This document shows positions 24,845 to 35,075 of a stretch of DNA of 64,000 nt, one piece after another; within the stretch, counting starts at the first letter, position 1, and every line of letters begins with the position of its first letter. Both the position numbers and the translations under genes were made by a program. Location: assembly GCF_000344685.1 (NCBI RefSeq), contig NW_006920412.1, positions 1,322,937 to 1,386,936 on the forward strand, read 5' to 3'. Source of the stretch: Gloeophyllum trabeum ATCC 11539 (taxonomy: Eukaryota > Basidiomycota > Agaricomycetes > Gloeophyllales > Gloeophyllaceae). The notes beneath the pieces were generated by a model. That model saw only the letters and a list, made by a program, of their open reading frames with translations, did no database searches and had not been told where the DNA came from.

Positions 24845-26782
24845 ATGGATCCGGACGAGGCCGTTCTCAAGCTATCTGACGTCTTACGGGACGAGACGCC
24901 CTCGGACGACGAAGATGTCCAGGGGGCCGTGAAAGGTTTATCCTTGTCTTTGGACTCCACCATGTCCCCGTCCCCTCATCACTATCCCATCCATCTGCCG
25001 GAGGACCCCCATGAGGCCTTCACGGTCGAAATGCTCGAACACGAGATTGCTACACTTTTGACTCAGAACGCGTCCGCTGCTTCCGCCGCCTTGCTCAGTG
25101 CCGCAGCACAGCAAAGACAGGCGACCCTCCAGCACAATCCTAGGGAGCCTAATGACCACTTTGAAGGGGATGACGACATGCTACATGGATTCGGCGCCAA
25201 TCTGAGCGGGCTAGTTGCGGTTCTACAGGCTGCTCATGCTCAAGCCATCGCAGATGAGCACCAGGAGCCTGGCAGCGCTGAACCTCACCATGCCACCTTT
25301 TCTACCGGTCCCATGGACGGACCTAGTAACTTGCCTAGCTCCTCCGAGTCTTTCACCGCCCAAGCCGAAGCAATACAGGCAAGTGACCGAGGCTCACACG
25401 GTGCTTTTAGCAGCCCCAATGAGCGTGGTGACGAAACGACTGCTACTTCTATGACCGTTAATGGTCATACTACTCTCGAATCCGACCTTCGTCATTCATC
25501 AGACCCGCTATCCCAGGTTCATTCCCATTTCAACGACATAAGTGACATCTTCAACAATCTGCCTACTGGGCTGGAGCAACAAGAGGATCCGGTAGAGCCA
25601 GCTGCCCGCGGGACTCCTCCGTCCTCCCCTGTCCAACACCAGCGGCGAGAAGGCTCGTCAAGCTCCATGGAATCCTTCGAAATTCCTCCTGAGCCAGTCG
25701 CTTCAACATCTACTGGCCCCGGGACGACCGCGGGTGAGAGTGCCAAGGCGACTGGTAGCGGCAAAGGCAAACGCAGAGAAAAATCGAATCCTACTTGCGA
25801 AGAGTGTGGCAAGTCTTTCTCTCGCAAGAGCGATTTGGCTCGGCACATGCGCATACACACTGGCGAACGACCCTTCATATGCTCGCATCCGGGTTGCGGC
25901 AAGACATTCATTCAGGTGACTGGCAGTTGTTTTCCCCATATATTCGGTATATCCTCAGCATTATCAATGCAGCGCTCAGCTTTACATGTTCACGAACGTG
26001 TTCATACCGGAGAGAAGCCGCACCAATGCGAGTATCCGGGGTGCGGTAGAACATTCGGGGACTCTAGTAGTCTGGCTCGACATCGCCGAACGCACGCCAA
26101 TATCCGTCCTTATAAGTGCGAGGACCCGGGATGCGAGAAGACCTTCACCCGGAGAACGACGCTGACCCAGCACATGCGGACTCATGATCCCACATGGGAA
26201 CCTAACCCTGACATGTCAGTAACGCCCGGCCTGCACGTCCCGCTTACTACTGTATTGACAGATTCTTGCAGCAAATTCAGCTTCAAGGCGAAACGGCCGC
26301 GCCTCGAGGATGACGGAGAAGACGACAGCTTGGTCGAGTCTGTACGTGCAATTTCAGCTTTATTCGGCCAACGCATTGGGGAAGAAGGTGCCCAGGATAG
26401 TGAATCGGAGGACGAAGGGCTGGAGGCGCGGGTAGCGAACGTAAGTGCTGAGATCGCAGCGGCAATTGCCCAGGCGCAGGCTCGAATATATGGCAATGAA
26501 AGCGAAGATGAGTCGGAAGGGACCGCTGTGGAATCAGGAGGTGTCGAGCCCATTGTCAGCGGTGTCAGGCATCAGATGCCCCAAGTTGTTGAAGGAGGCC
26601 ACGGCAGCGGGGTGAATCGGAACGATCAGGCTGAGAGAGCCCCGGCCTCTCTTGAATCCCGGATCGCCCTGGCATTGAATGAGGAAGAAGAGGAAGACGG
26701 CGATGCATTCCCTATTCCCCTCCGGACGCGCAAAGGCAAGGAACCTGTAGCCATACTGACTGGCAAGAAACGCAAGCGCTAG
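24845..26782 (+). CDS. C2H2 zinc-finger transcription factor (four fingers)
   Basis: Predicted nuclear DNA-binding regulator; the target is unknown. The first half is acidic, S/P-rich and disordered. Four tandem C2H2 fingers lie between about 25795 and 26190: [67 protein letters not shown] and [23 protein letters not shown], joined by TGE-type linkers. The C-terminal third has acidic stretches and ends GKKRKR, a likely nuclear localisation signal. Two introns must be removed although the frame stays open: 25916-25972 inside finger 2 and 26215-26271 after the fingers, both 57 bases with GT..AG ends. Spliced length is about 607 residues. Confidence 0.88.
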   Translation: MDPDEAVLKLSDVLRDETPSDDEDVQGAVKGLSLSLDSTMSPSPHHYPIHLPEDPHEAFTVEMLEHEIATLLTQNASAASAALLSAAAQQRQATLQHNPREPNDHFEGDDDMLHGFGANLSGLVAVLQAAHAQAIADEHQEPGSAEPHHATFSTGPMDGPSNLPSSSESFTAQAEAIQASDRGSHGAFSSPNERGDETTATSMTVNGHTTLESDLRHSSDPLSQVHSHFNDISDIFNNLPTGLEQQEDPVEPAARGTPPSSPVQHQRREGSSSSMESFEIPPEPVASTSTGPGTTAGESAKATGSGKGKRREKSNPTCEECGKSFSRKSDLARHMRIHTGERPFICSHPGCGKTFIQVTGSCFPHIFGISSALSMQRSALHVHERVHTGEKPHQCEYPGCGRTFGDSSSLARHRRTHANIRPYKCEDPGCEKTFTRRTTLTQHMRTHDPTWEPNPDMSVTPGLHVPLTTVLTDSCSKFSFKAKRPRLEDDGEDDSLVESVRAISALFGQRIGEEGAQDSESEDEGLEARVANVSAEIAAAIAQAQARIYGNESEDESEGTAVESGGVEPIVSGVRHQMPQVVEGGHGSGVNRNDQAERAPASLESRIALALNEEEEEDGDAFPIPLRTRKGKEPVAILTGKKRKR

Positions 26783-26960
26783 TCAAGGGATAGCTTCTGA
26801 AGAGCCCGCACACTGTAGGTTAGTGACCTGTATATATTCTATAAGCTGTAATTGAAGTCGTTGTTCCTTTGCATCCAGCCCTCCCTTCCGAGTACCTCCG
26901 GGTCAACATATCTCTTCAGGCCCGTCGGTCCGGTCACGACCGCGGGAAATCGATGCCTTT

Positions 26961-26984
26961 CCGGGACTCACGTGATTCTCCCGG
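26961..26984. promoter_or_regulatory. inverted repeat around CACGTG upstream of FBP1
   Basis: CCGGGA (26961-26966) and its reverse complement TCCCGG (26979-26984) flank CACGTG (26969-26974), about 185 bases before the FBP1 start. It lies in the gap between the C2H2 gene and FBP1, a plausible carbon-source control region. Binding factors are not known from the sequence. Confidence 0.4.
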
Positions 26985-27070
26985 AGCCCCTAATCCACAG
27001 TAATGACGGAGCCCAGTAATCCGTCCTCAGCCCGAATGTGTCCGCGCCCGTGAAAGACCCCCTTGAGTCT

Positions 27071-27081
27071 GTATTTATATC
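27071..27081 (+). promoter_or_regulatory. TATA-like element of FBP1
   Basis: GTATTTATATC lies 85-95 bases upstream of the FBP1 ATG and is followed by a pyrimidine-rich stretch, the usual arrangement for a regulated, highly expressed fungal gene. Inferred from position and composition. Confidence 0.45.
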
Positions 27082-27165
27082 TTCTCTCTGCTCTTACAAG
27101 CTACCACCGCTCCCCGATCTTGCATCTCTTTCCCCTATAGTCCCCAACCGTCGCTCTAATCCACA

Positions 27166-28502
27166 ATGTCTCAAGAGGAAGCACCCAGCACTGACTTGAT
27201 CACACTCACCAGGTAAGACCATATCTATAGGGGATCGGTGGAATTTCGACTGACATTCTGCAGGCATGTCTTGTCTGAGGGCTTCCGCCTGGGTCCTGCA
27301 GCTACTGGAGATCTTACGCTACTCCTGAATGCTATCCAAACGACCTCCAAATTCATTGCTACCAACGTTCGGAGGGCGCGGCTGATAAACCTGTGAGTCC
27401 GTCGTTGTGGGGACTGCTTAGATCCGTAGTTGTTGATCCTTGGTACAGCGTCGGGCTGGCTGGGGAGACCAATGTGCAGGGTGAAGAACAGAAGAAGCTG
27501 GACGTTCTCTCCAATGATATCATGGTCAACTCACTACGAGCAAGTGGCAAGACCGCTGTCTTAGTCTCGGAAGAACTGGAGGAGGCTGTCATCATCGATG
27601 AGAAGAACAGGGGCAAATACTGCGTCGTCTTCGACCCTCTCGATGGCAGCAGTAACATTGATGCTGGTGTGAATATCGGGACGATCTTCGGGATTTATCA
27701 CGTTGTGAGTCTCTTGGTGACATGAAACATGTAGTCGAGATGGCGCTGACGAATCCTGAGAAGAAGGGAGAGAACAAGGGGTCGGTAGATGATGTTTTAC
27801 GACCGGGGCGTGAGATGGTAGCTGCGGGATATGTCATGTACGGATGCGTGTTCGTCATCTATGGATAGAACAACTGACAAGGGTTTAGGTATGGGTCATC
27901 ATGCAATCTCGTCCTGTCCACCGGAAACGGTGTCAACGGCTACACGCTTGACCCGTCACTGGGAGAATTCATCCTCACGCATCCGGATGTGGGTACTTAG
28001 TCCTACTCCAATATTCAGCGTCGCTGACCGCATCGCGTGCAGATTAAAGTGCCCTCCCGGGGAAAGATCTATTCGATCAATGAAGGGAACTCGATGTACT
28101 ATCACGAACCCGTTCTCAAGTACCTCAGCAGTATCAAGAACCCGCCTTCCGGCAAGTCCCCATACTCCGCCCGGTACATCGGGTCTATGGTAGCCGATGT
28201 GCACCGTACCCTCCTGTACGGTGGTATCTTCTGTTACCCGAATGACAAGAAGAGCAAGAGTGGGAAGCTGCGGCTGTTGTACGAGGCGTTCCCGATGGCC
28301 TATCTTACGGAACAGGTAAGTTGAATCCCTGTCTTGAGGCGGTGTGCTTAAAATGTCACTCTAGGCGGGCGGCGTTGCCACTACCGGGACGAAGCGTATC
28401 CTCGATATCGAGCCCAAGAACATCCACGAGAGATGTTCAGTGTTCCTGGGGAGCAAAGAGGATGTTCAGGATCTCATCAAATTCTATGAAGGCAGTGCTT
28501 AA
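27166..28502 (+). CDS. FBP1: fructose-1,6-bisphosphatase
   Basis: Gluconeogenic enzyme that hydrolyses fructose-1,6-bisphosphate to fructose-6-phosphate in the cytosol. It starts [23 protein letters not shown] at 27166. Landmarks in order are [35 protein letters not shown], the metal-binding and catalytic motif [56 protein letters not shown] and a C-terminus KFYEGSA. Several short introns (GTAAGA, GTGAGT, GTAAGT donors) separate these blocks. Length, about 350 residues, is normal for the family. The second residue is serine, not the proline that begins the mature yeast enzyme and serves there as a degradation signal. Confidence 0.95.
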
Positions 28503-28711
28503 GAGGAATGTATCTTCTATTGTATTTGTATATATCGTGCGCAGTTCTGTCCGACGGGATCAGAGTCCGAATTCACGATGCAATGATGTGTATTGAAAGC
28601 AAAACTATGCGAGTACATGCACGTCAGACGTCAGTGTGAGGATGCGAGAGTGAGGACATGTTGAATACGGGGCCTTGAAACACCTAAGATGATGGAACAT
28701 AATTCGGACCT

Positions 28712-30076
28712 TCACCGGTCGAAACGGTTGGGAATCATCTCGGACTCGTGTGTCATGACACCAATCTCCCTCTTGAGAGGATGGACGCGCGGGTACACAA
28801 ACTGAAGCAGCATAACATGCACTAGTCAGCCATCATTCGCAGGGATAGGTCTGACTTGCTTACCTTATCGTTGTATTCATGCATCACCTCCTCCGAGATG
28901 ATCTGTCGATCTTTTAGTAAAGCATCATAAAAAGACATCTGGGTGTGCAGCTAAGCAAGGCGCTGTCAGCAGGATGTCATATTTCTCAGTGTAGTATAAC
29001 ACACCTGCACGCCGACAGCTGCCATGATGAATATCATCAACATCCAATTGGAGGTATTCGTGGCCATCCACAAGAAAGGTGCGACGGGGCTGTATATGCA
29101 GAACAGCCTGAGCTCAAATTCGCCAGGCGCCCATACTTCGAGTTGTTGGACCTTATCTGGCTCCTTGCTTGTGCTGGAGCCGCGCGGGCTCATGTTCAGG
29201 AGGAAGCGCCAGAACGCCACAAACGCCTTCCAACTTGCAGAGCGGATACGCGAGATCGCAGAGGGAGGCTCTAGGGGCGAGAAGTCGAGGTCCATGGGGA
29301 CGAATTTGGCGTGGGGTGAAGATACGGGGTCTGGCTGGTTGTATAACCGGTATATGCGCACGCGGGTGAATAGATACATCGCGTTACCCATGGCAGCAGC
29401 AATGAGCAAGAGTGATGTGGGGATGGTCTAGTGGTGTACGTCAGTACAGCTCGGTCAGTACAAAGGGATGCTACTAGCGCACCCAGTCGAACCATGGTTC
29501 ATCTTCCCCTTCTCGATACATGTCTTCCCATCCTAGGTCAGAATCGGGAACCTTCTGGATACGACTTATGCGGACGCATAAGTGGAGGAAATGCAAGAGG
29601 CCACCCGACAAGATGGCAGAGGTCTCCGGTTTCGGTAGAGGAACATTATGCGGAAATAATGAGAGTTGGAAGGCGATAGTGGAGGGTATGGATGTAATCC
29701 TAAGTGCATGTCAAGTTCGTACTGAATAATCTCCCGGTGAAGCGATCTACCTCTCGACGAGGCTCTTCTTGCGTACGACTCGTCTAACTGGGGCGCCACC
29801 TTCGCTCTTACGAGGCTTAGGCTTCTTGGCCGAGAGCGGAGACGCATATGGCGGAGGTTTTCTAGTTCTGGCCGCATCCCAGTCGAACGGCACGGCAGAG
29901 TAGCGCGACGGTGTGGCGGAGGGAGAGTACACTAAAGAGGTACGTCCACGATTCACCGGCGTCCTGGGCGGCGACGCCACGTTGGGCGACGTCTGCGCAG
30001 ACGAGGACGCCGACTTGTTGGGCGACCCAAATCCATTCGTGGCGGTATTTGCATGCGCGAAACGACGGAGAGACAT
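28712..30076 (-). CDS. NUR1: nuclear rim protein 1 (Nur1/Mug154 family)
   Basis: Inner-nuclear-membrane protein that in yeasts tethers rDNA and silent chromatin to the periphery. The start at 30076 gives MSLRRFAHANTATNGF and a basic, S/P-rich N-terminus (GAPVRRVVRKKSLVER). Then come LSLFPHNVPLP, a membrane segment ending AAAMGNAMYLFTRVRIYRL, and the family signature IYSPVAPFLWMATNTSNWMLMIFIMAAVGVQ. The C-terminal exons read FYDALLKDRQIISEEVMHEYNDK|FVYPRVHPLKREIGVMTHE...NRFDR with TGA at 28714-28712; the VMHEYN...FVYPR run is typical of the family. An upstream in-frame ATG at 30115 is possible but gives an unusual N-terminus. Confidence 0.87.
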
Positions 30077-30441
30077 TGCAGCTGGCCGCAAGAGACAATG
30101 GAGAATGGCTTGCAATTGTCGGACGCGTTGCCGCCACGTGACGGAAGGTGCAAGGGTAACGCTTACCTAAGCGTCACCTTCTGTCACGCCTCATGTTGAT
30201 CCACGTGACATTATTGAGCCTGAAAAGGGAACTCGAACCAACGCAAAATGAACATCCAAGGGTTGGCTTTTGTCCCCTACCATCGCGCACCTCTCCTCCC
30301 TACTTATACATCCACGACGCTACGCTAACGAGTTACTGACGACTACGACCGTGAAACCTGCCCCTACATCTATCCACCACGACCTCCCTATACAGAGCCG
30401 CTTCTACATCCTTGTCGCCTTCGAACTCCGTTAGCGTCAGG
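30077..30441. promoter_or_regulatory. Nur1 / coiled-coil gene divergent promoter
   Basis: A 365-base divergent promoter with two identical CCACGTGAC boxes (30134-30142 and 30201-30209). Between them is a compound inverted repeat: outer arms GTGACGGAAGGTG (30138-30150) and CACCTTCTGTCAC (30175-30187), and inner arms ACGCTTA/TAAGCGT (30159-30165 and 30168-30174). A pyrimidine-rich leader precedes the plus-strand gene. Confidence 0.55.
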
Positions 30442-31918
30442 ATGGCCCAACCCTCTTCATCCCATCACCGCGAACGAGAGCGCAGCGAGCGCTCTCGGCA
30501 CCACCACCACCGTACCATCTCCTCGACCACCCTGCTTCTAGTGCTTTCACTTGTATTGGCTGTGCTAGCAGTCATGCTATCCCTACCCGCGAACCGCGGT
30601 GAGGGCGTGCTCCCCGGTGATCCTCAGACGAGTCAGGGTATCCTGGGATACCTGACTCCCAAGCGGACGCAAATGCTTGCTCAGAGAGAGCGGGACGTGG
30701 CCATTCGTGAGGCTGAAGTCGCCAAGCGTGAAGCTGAGCTTCTGGCAGGTGCTCCTGGAGGAGTCACTCCTTCCCCTCAAGTTTGCGCACCCTGCCCGTC
30801 AGTTGTTACCACCGAAATTATGCCGCCAGTCCAGACTGTGATCAAAGAGGTCATCAAGGAAGAGGGTCTTACTCCCCCTGGCTGGTTACGCGAGGCACAG
30901 ATCCGCGCTGAGGATATCCTCGAGCGCGAGATCAAGCTTGCCGAGCGCGAACGAGACATCAGCAGACGTGAGGAAGCAGTCAATCGTCGGGAGCATGACG
31001 CTTCTCGGCGTGAAGCTTGGATCATGGAACAGATTGTGTAAGTGCCGTACGATCTGAGTGATTCATCAGGACTGACCTTCGTCGCTCCAGCGGTCTGAAC
31101 GCTGAAAACGGTCCCACTGTGGAAGAAGAGTATATCTACGAACCTGCAGGTGCAAAGCGGGGATCCCCTAAGGTATCACCGCCCCTCCAGCCGCCTGTTC
31201 CGCCGCGTCGCCCCCAGCTTTGAGGCGAAGGGGGTTCCGTACACCGTCGTCAAACTCGCGTACAGTCCGTTTCCGTCCCTCCTATCCCACCATCCCCGGG
31301 CTTGGGGGACCACGGTGTACATCTTGTTCCCCCTCGTCCTCATGTAGACTGAAGTCTGGTCGGGTTGCAATATAACGATATGTTGCCTCATCTTGCTTCG
31401 CATCGCGTCGCGTCGGTGGGACGCGTCGTGATCGATCTCTGAAGGAGATCTCTCGATCGCTTGTCGCGTGTTCACGTGATTTGCCGTCCCCGCGTTTGTC
31501 CTGCCGTTTGCGTTCTACTTCCGCTTCCCGACCAGCCTCCAGTTTACGTTCCGTTTGTCCGAGAATGAATCGATTTGCTGATTTATATTCTTTTCCGCAG
31601 GAGCTTCCCGGCTTTGTCGTGACCGAGTCCATCTTTGAAACCAAGACCGTTACCGAGACCGAATTCCAAACGTTCCACGCACCAGCCAAGACTGTTCACC
31701 TTCCTCCTCCCGCCAACACTCGTCTAGCTGCCTCCCCTGCACCCGAGGTGTTCTCACCGTCCACCACACCTGGTATTCCGAAGACAACTGCGGTCCAGGT
31801 GCTGGTCGACGAGGAGATACGGCACGAGCCCGAGCCTATTGAGGAGATGCCACCGCCCCCCATGACGGTCAGTAGGCAGAGAGCCAGGAAGCCGAAGAGC
31901 TGGTTCGGTGGCTGGTAA
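30442..31918 (+). CDS. membrane-anchored coiled-coil protein, function unknown
   Basis: I do not recognise a named family. From the ATG at 30442 the protein has a basic, His-rich cytosolic-type N-terminus (REREERSRHHHHR-like). One membrane segment follows (STTLLLVLSLVLAVLAVMLSL). Then come repeated charged heptads (AQRERDVAIREAEVAKREAELL; LEREIKLAERERDISRREEAVNRREHDASRREA), a strong coiled-coil signal. The C-terminus is proline-rich and ends RARKPKSWFGGW. Introns: a short one after WIMEQIV (GTAAGT...CTCCAG), then an unusually long one at 31173-31600 (GTATCA...CCGCAG, 428 bases) joining KRGSPK to ELPGFVVTES in frame. The topology resembles a tail or stalk protein anchored to an endomembrane. 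The ATG at 30412 would add ten residues. Confidence 0.75.
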
Positions 31919-32511
31919 TCAATTGAACGTGTCTGGACTTTGGTACGAGCAACGCATGGACTATATATTTCATCTATTCAGTTTTCTGCTGTTCCCTCCT
32001 TTGCTTTTCTCTTCGGCGATACCTCGTATTGCCTCTGCACATATGCTTCGGGTTCTTTCGCGCACCTGCGCTGGGTTGTATATGTTTGGTTGACGATGTG
32101 ACATACGACTACGGGAACACTGGCGAAGGGATAGAGGTTATACTACTCACGACGACGGCATATGGCTGCTTTACGACCCTTACTTAGCTGTAGCTTACCA
32201 TGTAAACTATGTTCGATATGCTCTTGAAATTGCCTGCTGGTCTGGTTACTGCAAGCTCGTCAGTTCTAACGTAGGACGTGTGATATTGCGAGAGCTTTGA
32301 CAGAAAGCATTGATCAGCGGGGATTGCCCTGTCCACATGGACGACGACGATATTAGCGTAAGAAACTCTCACTGGTCACCAAGATAACTCACTTCTCTCG
32401 CAGAATCATAGACCCTATCGGGGACGCGATGCTGACCTATATAACGAGAATATTGTCCGTTGCGCCCTTCTCATCGTCCTTGCGGAGGCCCGCGAGACGC
32501 GATAGCCCAGG
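31919..32511. other. intergenic with TATA box before PNGase A gene
   Basis: About 590 bases without a supported gene. A TATATAA element lies at 32438-32444, 68 bases before the next ATG, and is the likely core promoter of the downstream gene. The remainder is presumably the 3'UTR of the coiled-coil gene. Confidence 0.5.
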
Positions 32512-34821
32512 ATGAACAAGGTCTGGTCAGCGTTCGCGTTCGGACTCCTCCCGCTCCTGGTGCGCGCGGCTGTCCTGGTGGACTTCCAGGTGGCGCAGCC
32601 TCCCCCGCTTCCGGCAGACGCGAACCAGTGTACCATTGAGATCTTGACGTACGTCGTATCCAGTCTTTCTGTCTCAACCAGAACTGATCCCGAGAACTGT
32701 GCCCCAGTCATACGTTCGGTAATTCATACGGACAGTGAGTCGTCAGACTTCTTCACTAAGAATCGAGTGCTCAGACTTCACGATATTAGGCCAGCTATTG
32801 TGCAATACACGTATGTCCCCATATACTTACGAGCGAACACGCGTCGAACTGACTTCCTCGTAGACCTCCCACGGATTGTGGGGAAGTAGGCACCTGGGCG
32901 GGCATAAGCCTGAATTTTACGGTCACCTCCAACGGGACTCAATACGACCGGCTCGGCGTATTCACCTTTCAGAATGTAGAAAGTAAATATGGCTATACCC
33001 TGCTCGCACCTTTGACTGAGTCTGTGTCCAAGTATGGCGCACATCTACGCCCGAGCCAACGACCGACGGCATCATCTGGACATACCTGAAAGACGTCACT
33101 CGTTATATTCCCCTTTTCTCTGAGCCGGGTACTTTCATTCTTGAACTGGACAACTTGCTCGAAACCGGTCTTACTGGCCAGTATGCATGTGAGTCCTCCC
33201 TATCCATCCACCCTCGATCTATGTATTGAAATAATCCCTAGCAACTTTGCATGCGACATTTTACCAGTCGTCCGAGGCGCACCCGCCGGCACCCAAGGCG
33301 AATGCCATTATACCGATATCGACAATGTCAAACACATCGGCTGACGACGCCTCCGTCCCTCCTATCTTTTCTGTAAGTGCTGGTGAATGCATATCGGTCA
33401 TCGCACTCTTACCAATTCCTGAGAAGACCAATGTCACGGTCCCTCGGAACGCCGTTCAGATCTACGCAGAACTCTACGCCTCGGGAAACGCAAATGAAGA
33501 GTTCTGGGTAAGCTATGAGATCTCTACAGTGCTTGGAGCTGCTGACCACTTGGTTCCAGTACTTCAACACTGCGAACGAGTACCTGAATGATCTTCCCTC
33601 CGGTACAACTTACGGCGACGGCCCTTTCCGCGAAGTGCGACTTCTGGTCGACGGGCAAGTTGCAGGGGTAGCCTTCCCATACGCCGTGATATTCACCGGT
33701 GGTATTATCCCTTCCGCCTGGAGGTAGCTACGTTTACTGTGCTGGTGGTCAATCGGATATGCATGCTAACATCCGTCTAGGCCAATTACTTCATACGGTG
33801 CTCTTGACCTCCCAACGTATTTCCTCGACCTGACTCCCTTCGTCCCTGTGCTTACTGACGGCAACCCGCACAACATATCGATAGACGTCGCCTCCGCCGA
33901 GTCCGACCACGCCATCAACGGGAACTGGTACGTTTCCGGCAACCTCCAGGTTGTAACCGACCCCTCCGGCAGGCCAACCACAGGCAAGATCACGGCGTAC
34001 GACGTACAACCTTACGCAGAAGCCACGACCACGGGTAGCGTCGGCGATGGTGATGTCAATATTACAGTGAAAGCGACGCGGAACGTGCACATCGAATCGG
34101 AGATCACTAGCGGGAGCGGCCAGACTACTCACATCGTTTGGTCGCAGAACTTGCAGTACTCGAATACTCAGTATTACCTTAACAACACTTACGTTCAGGT
34201 ATGTTCGTACTCCGCGACCTTTGTGTGTGGCATATGCTGAGTCTTGCTCGCCTAGAATGTCGTTCAGACTGCCTCTGGAACGGTCCTTTCGACCCACAAT
34301 GGTGTGCCTTCCGTGGTGGATACATTTTCGTATCCCCTCGATATCAACTACACCGTGTTGAACGCCGCAGGCACCTCCTGTGAGTATCCAGAAATTGTTC
34401 TCCGATGATTGTTGACTCTTTTCGACAGTCAGCGCATTCTTTGACCACTCGTACGATCGGACGCTCCTCCCGAGCCCGTTAATCACCGGATCCACTATTC
34501 AGGAGCGTCAGCTTGCAAGTGAGTACAACGGTTAGACCTGTCATTCTCCAACTGACGCGGGTCATTATAGGTGGCTACTTTACCATCTCCTCCAGTGGCA
34601 ACTACGGCAATGGAACATCCAACAACACCTTCAACTACGTTGACCTGGCTGGCAACACATACTGGCGAAACGTGGACGCGGCTCTGAATAACATCACATA
34701 TGACGAGCAAGGGGGTAGTCTCGCGCCTGGGGGCTACTTCTCCTTCCCGTCGTTCTCACCTTCCACTGCCCTTACCATCGCGGGGGCGCGATTGCCAGGT
34801 AGTAAACACATCGGACAGTAG
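32512..34821 (+). CDS. secreted PNGase A-like glycoamidase
   Basis: Predicted secreted peptide-N4-(N-acetyl-beta-glucosaminyl)asparagine amidase A family protein, which removes N-glycans. The signal peptide is MNKVWSAFAFGLLPLLVRAAV. The body carries family-like blocks: HTFGNSYGQPAIVQYTPPTDC, VGTWAGISLNFTVTSNGTQYDRLGVFTF, IWRTSTPEPT, GIIWTYLKDVTRY, DGPFREVRLLVDGQVAGVAFPYAVIFTGGI, PSAWRPITSYGALDLPTYFLDLTPFVP and HNISIDVASA. Many N-x-S/T sites fit a secreted glycoprotein. About nine introns are needed, including a very short exon (about 21 bases near 32790-32810, PAIVQYT). The C-terminus is unresolved: the frame ends at TAG 34819-34821, but a coding-like stretch continues at about 34860-35010 (DTTTTWASTVSSFQLLT). 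A missed intron or a disabling change are both possible. Confidence 0.85.
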
Positions 34822-35075
34822 ATGTTCCAGAGTAGCATCCATCTATTCCGTGCGTTTGTCATGACTAGCAATGTCATAACCAAGCAAGATACCACAACTA
34901 CATGGGCAAGCACTGTCTCGAGCTTTCAGTTACTAACCCCTTCAACACCTCCTTGGCGCGACAATGGTCACCGTCGTACCCGTGTTGAACGGTACAAAGC
35001 TCCGTGTTGAGACGGTGCCTTCGCCTAGAAAACTGTCTGGTGAAGACTAGCTCTAGTGCGTGAGGTCAATTTTAT

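Noticed and set aside
33791..34495. Minus-strand open frame of about 234 residues
   Set aside because: Antisense to well-supported PNGase A exons and spans their introns; no family resemblance.
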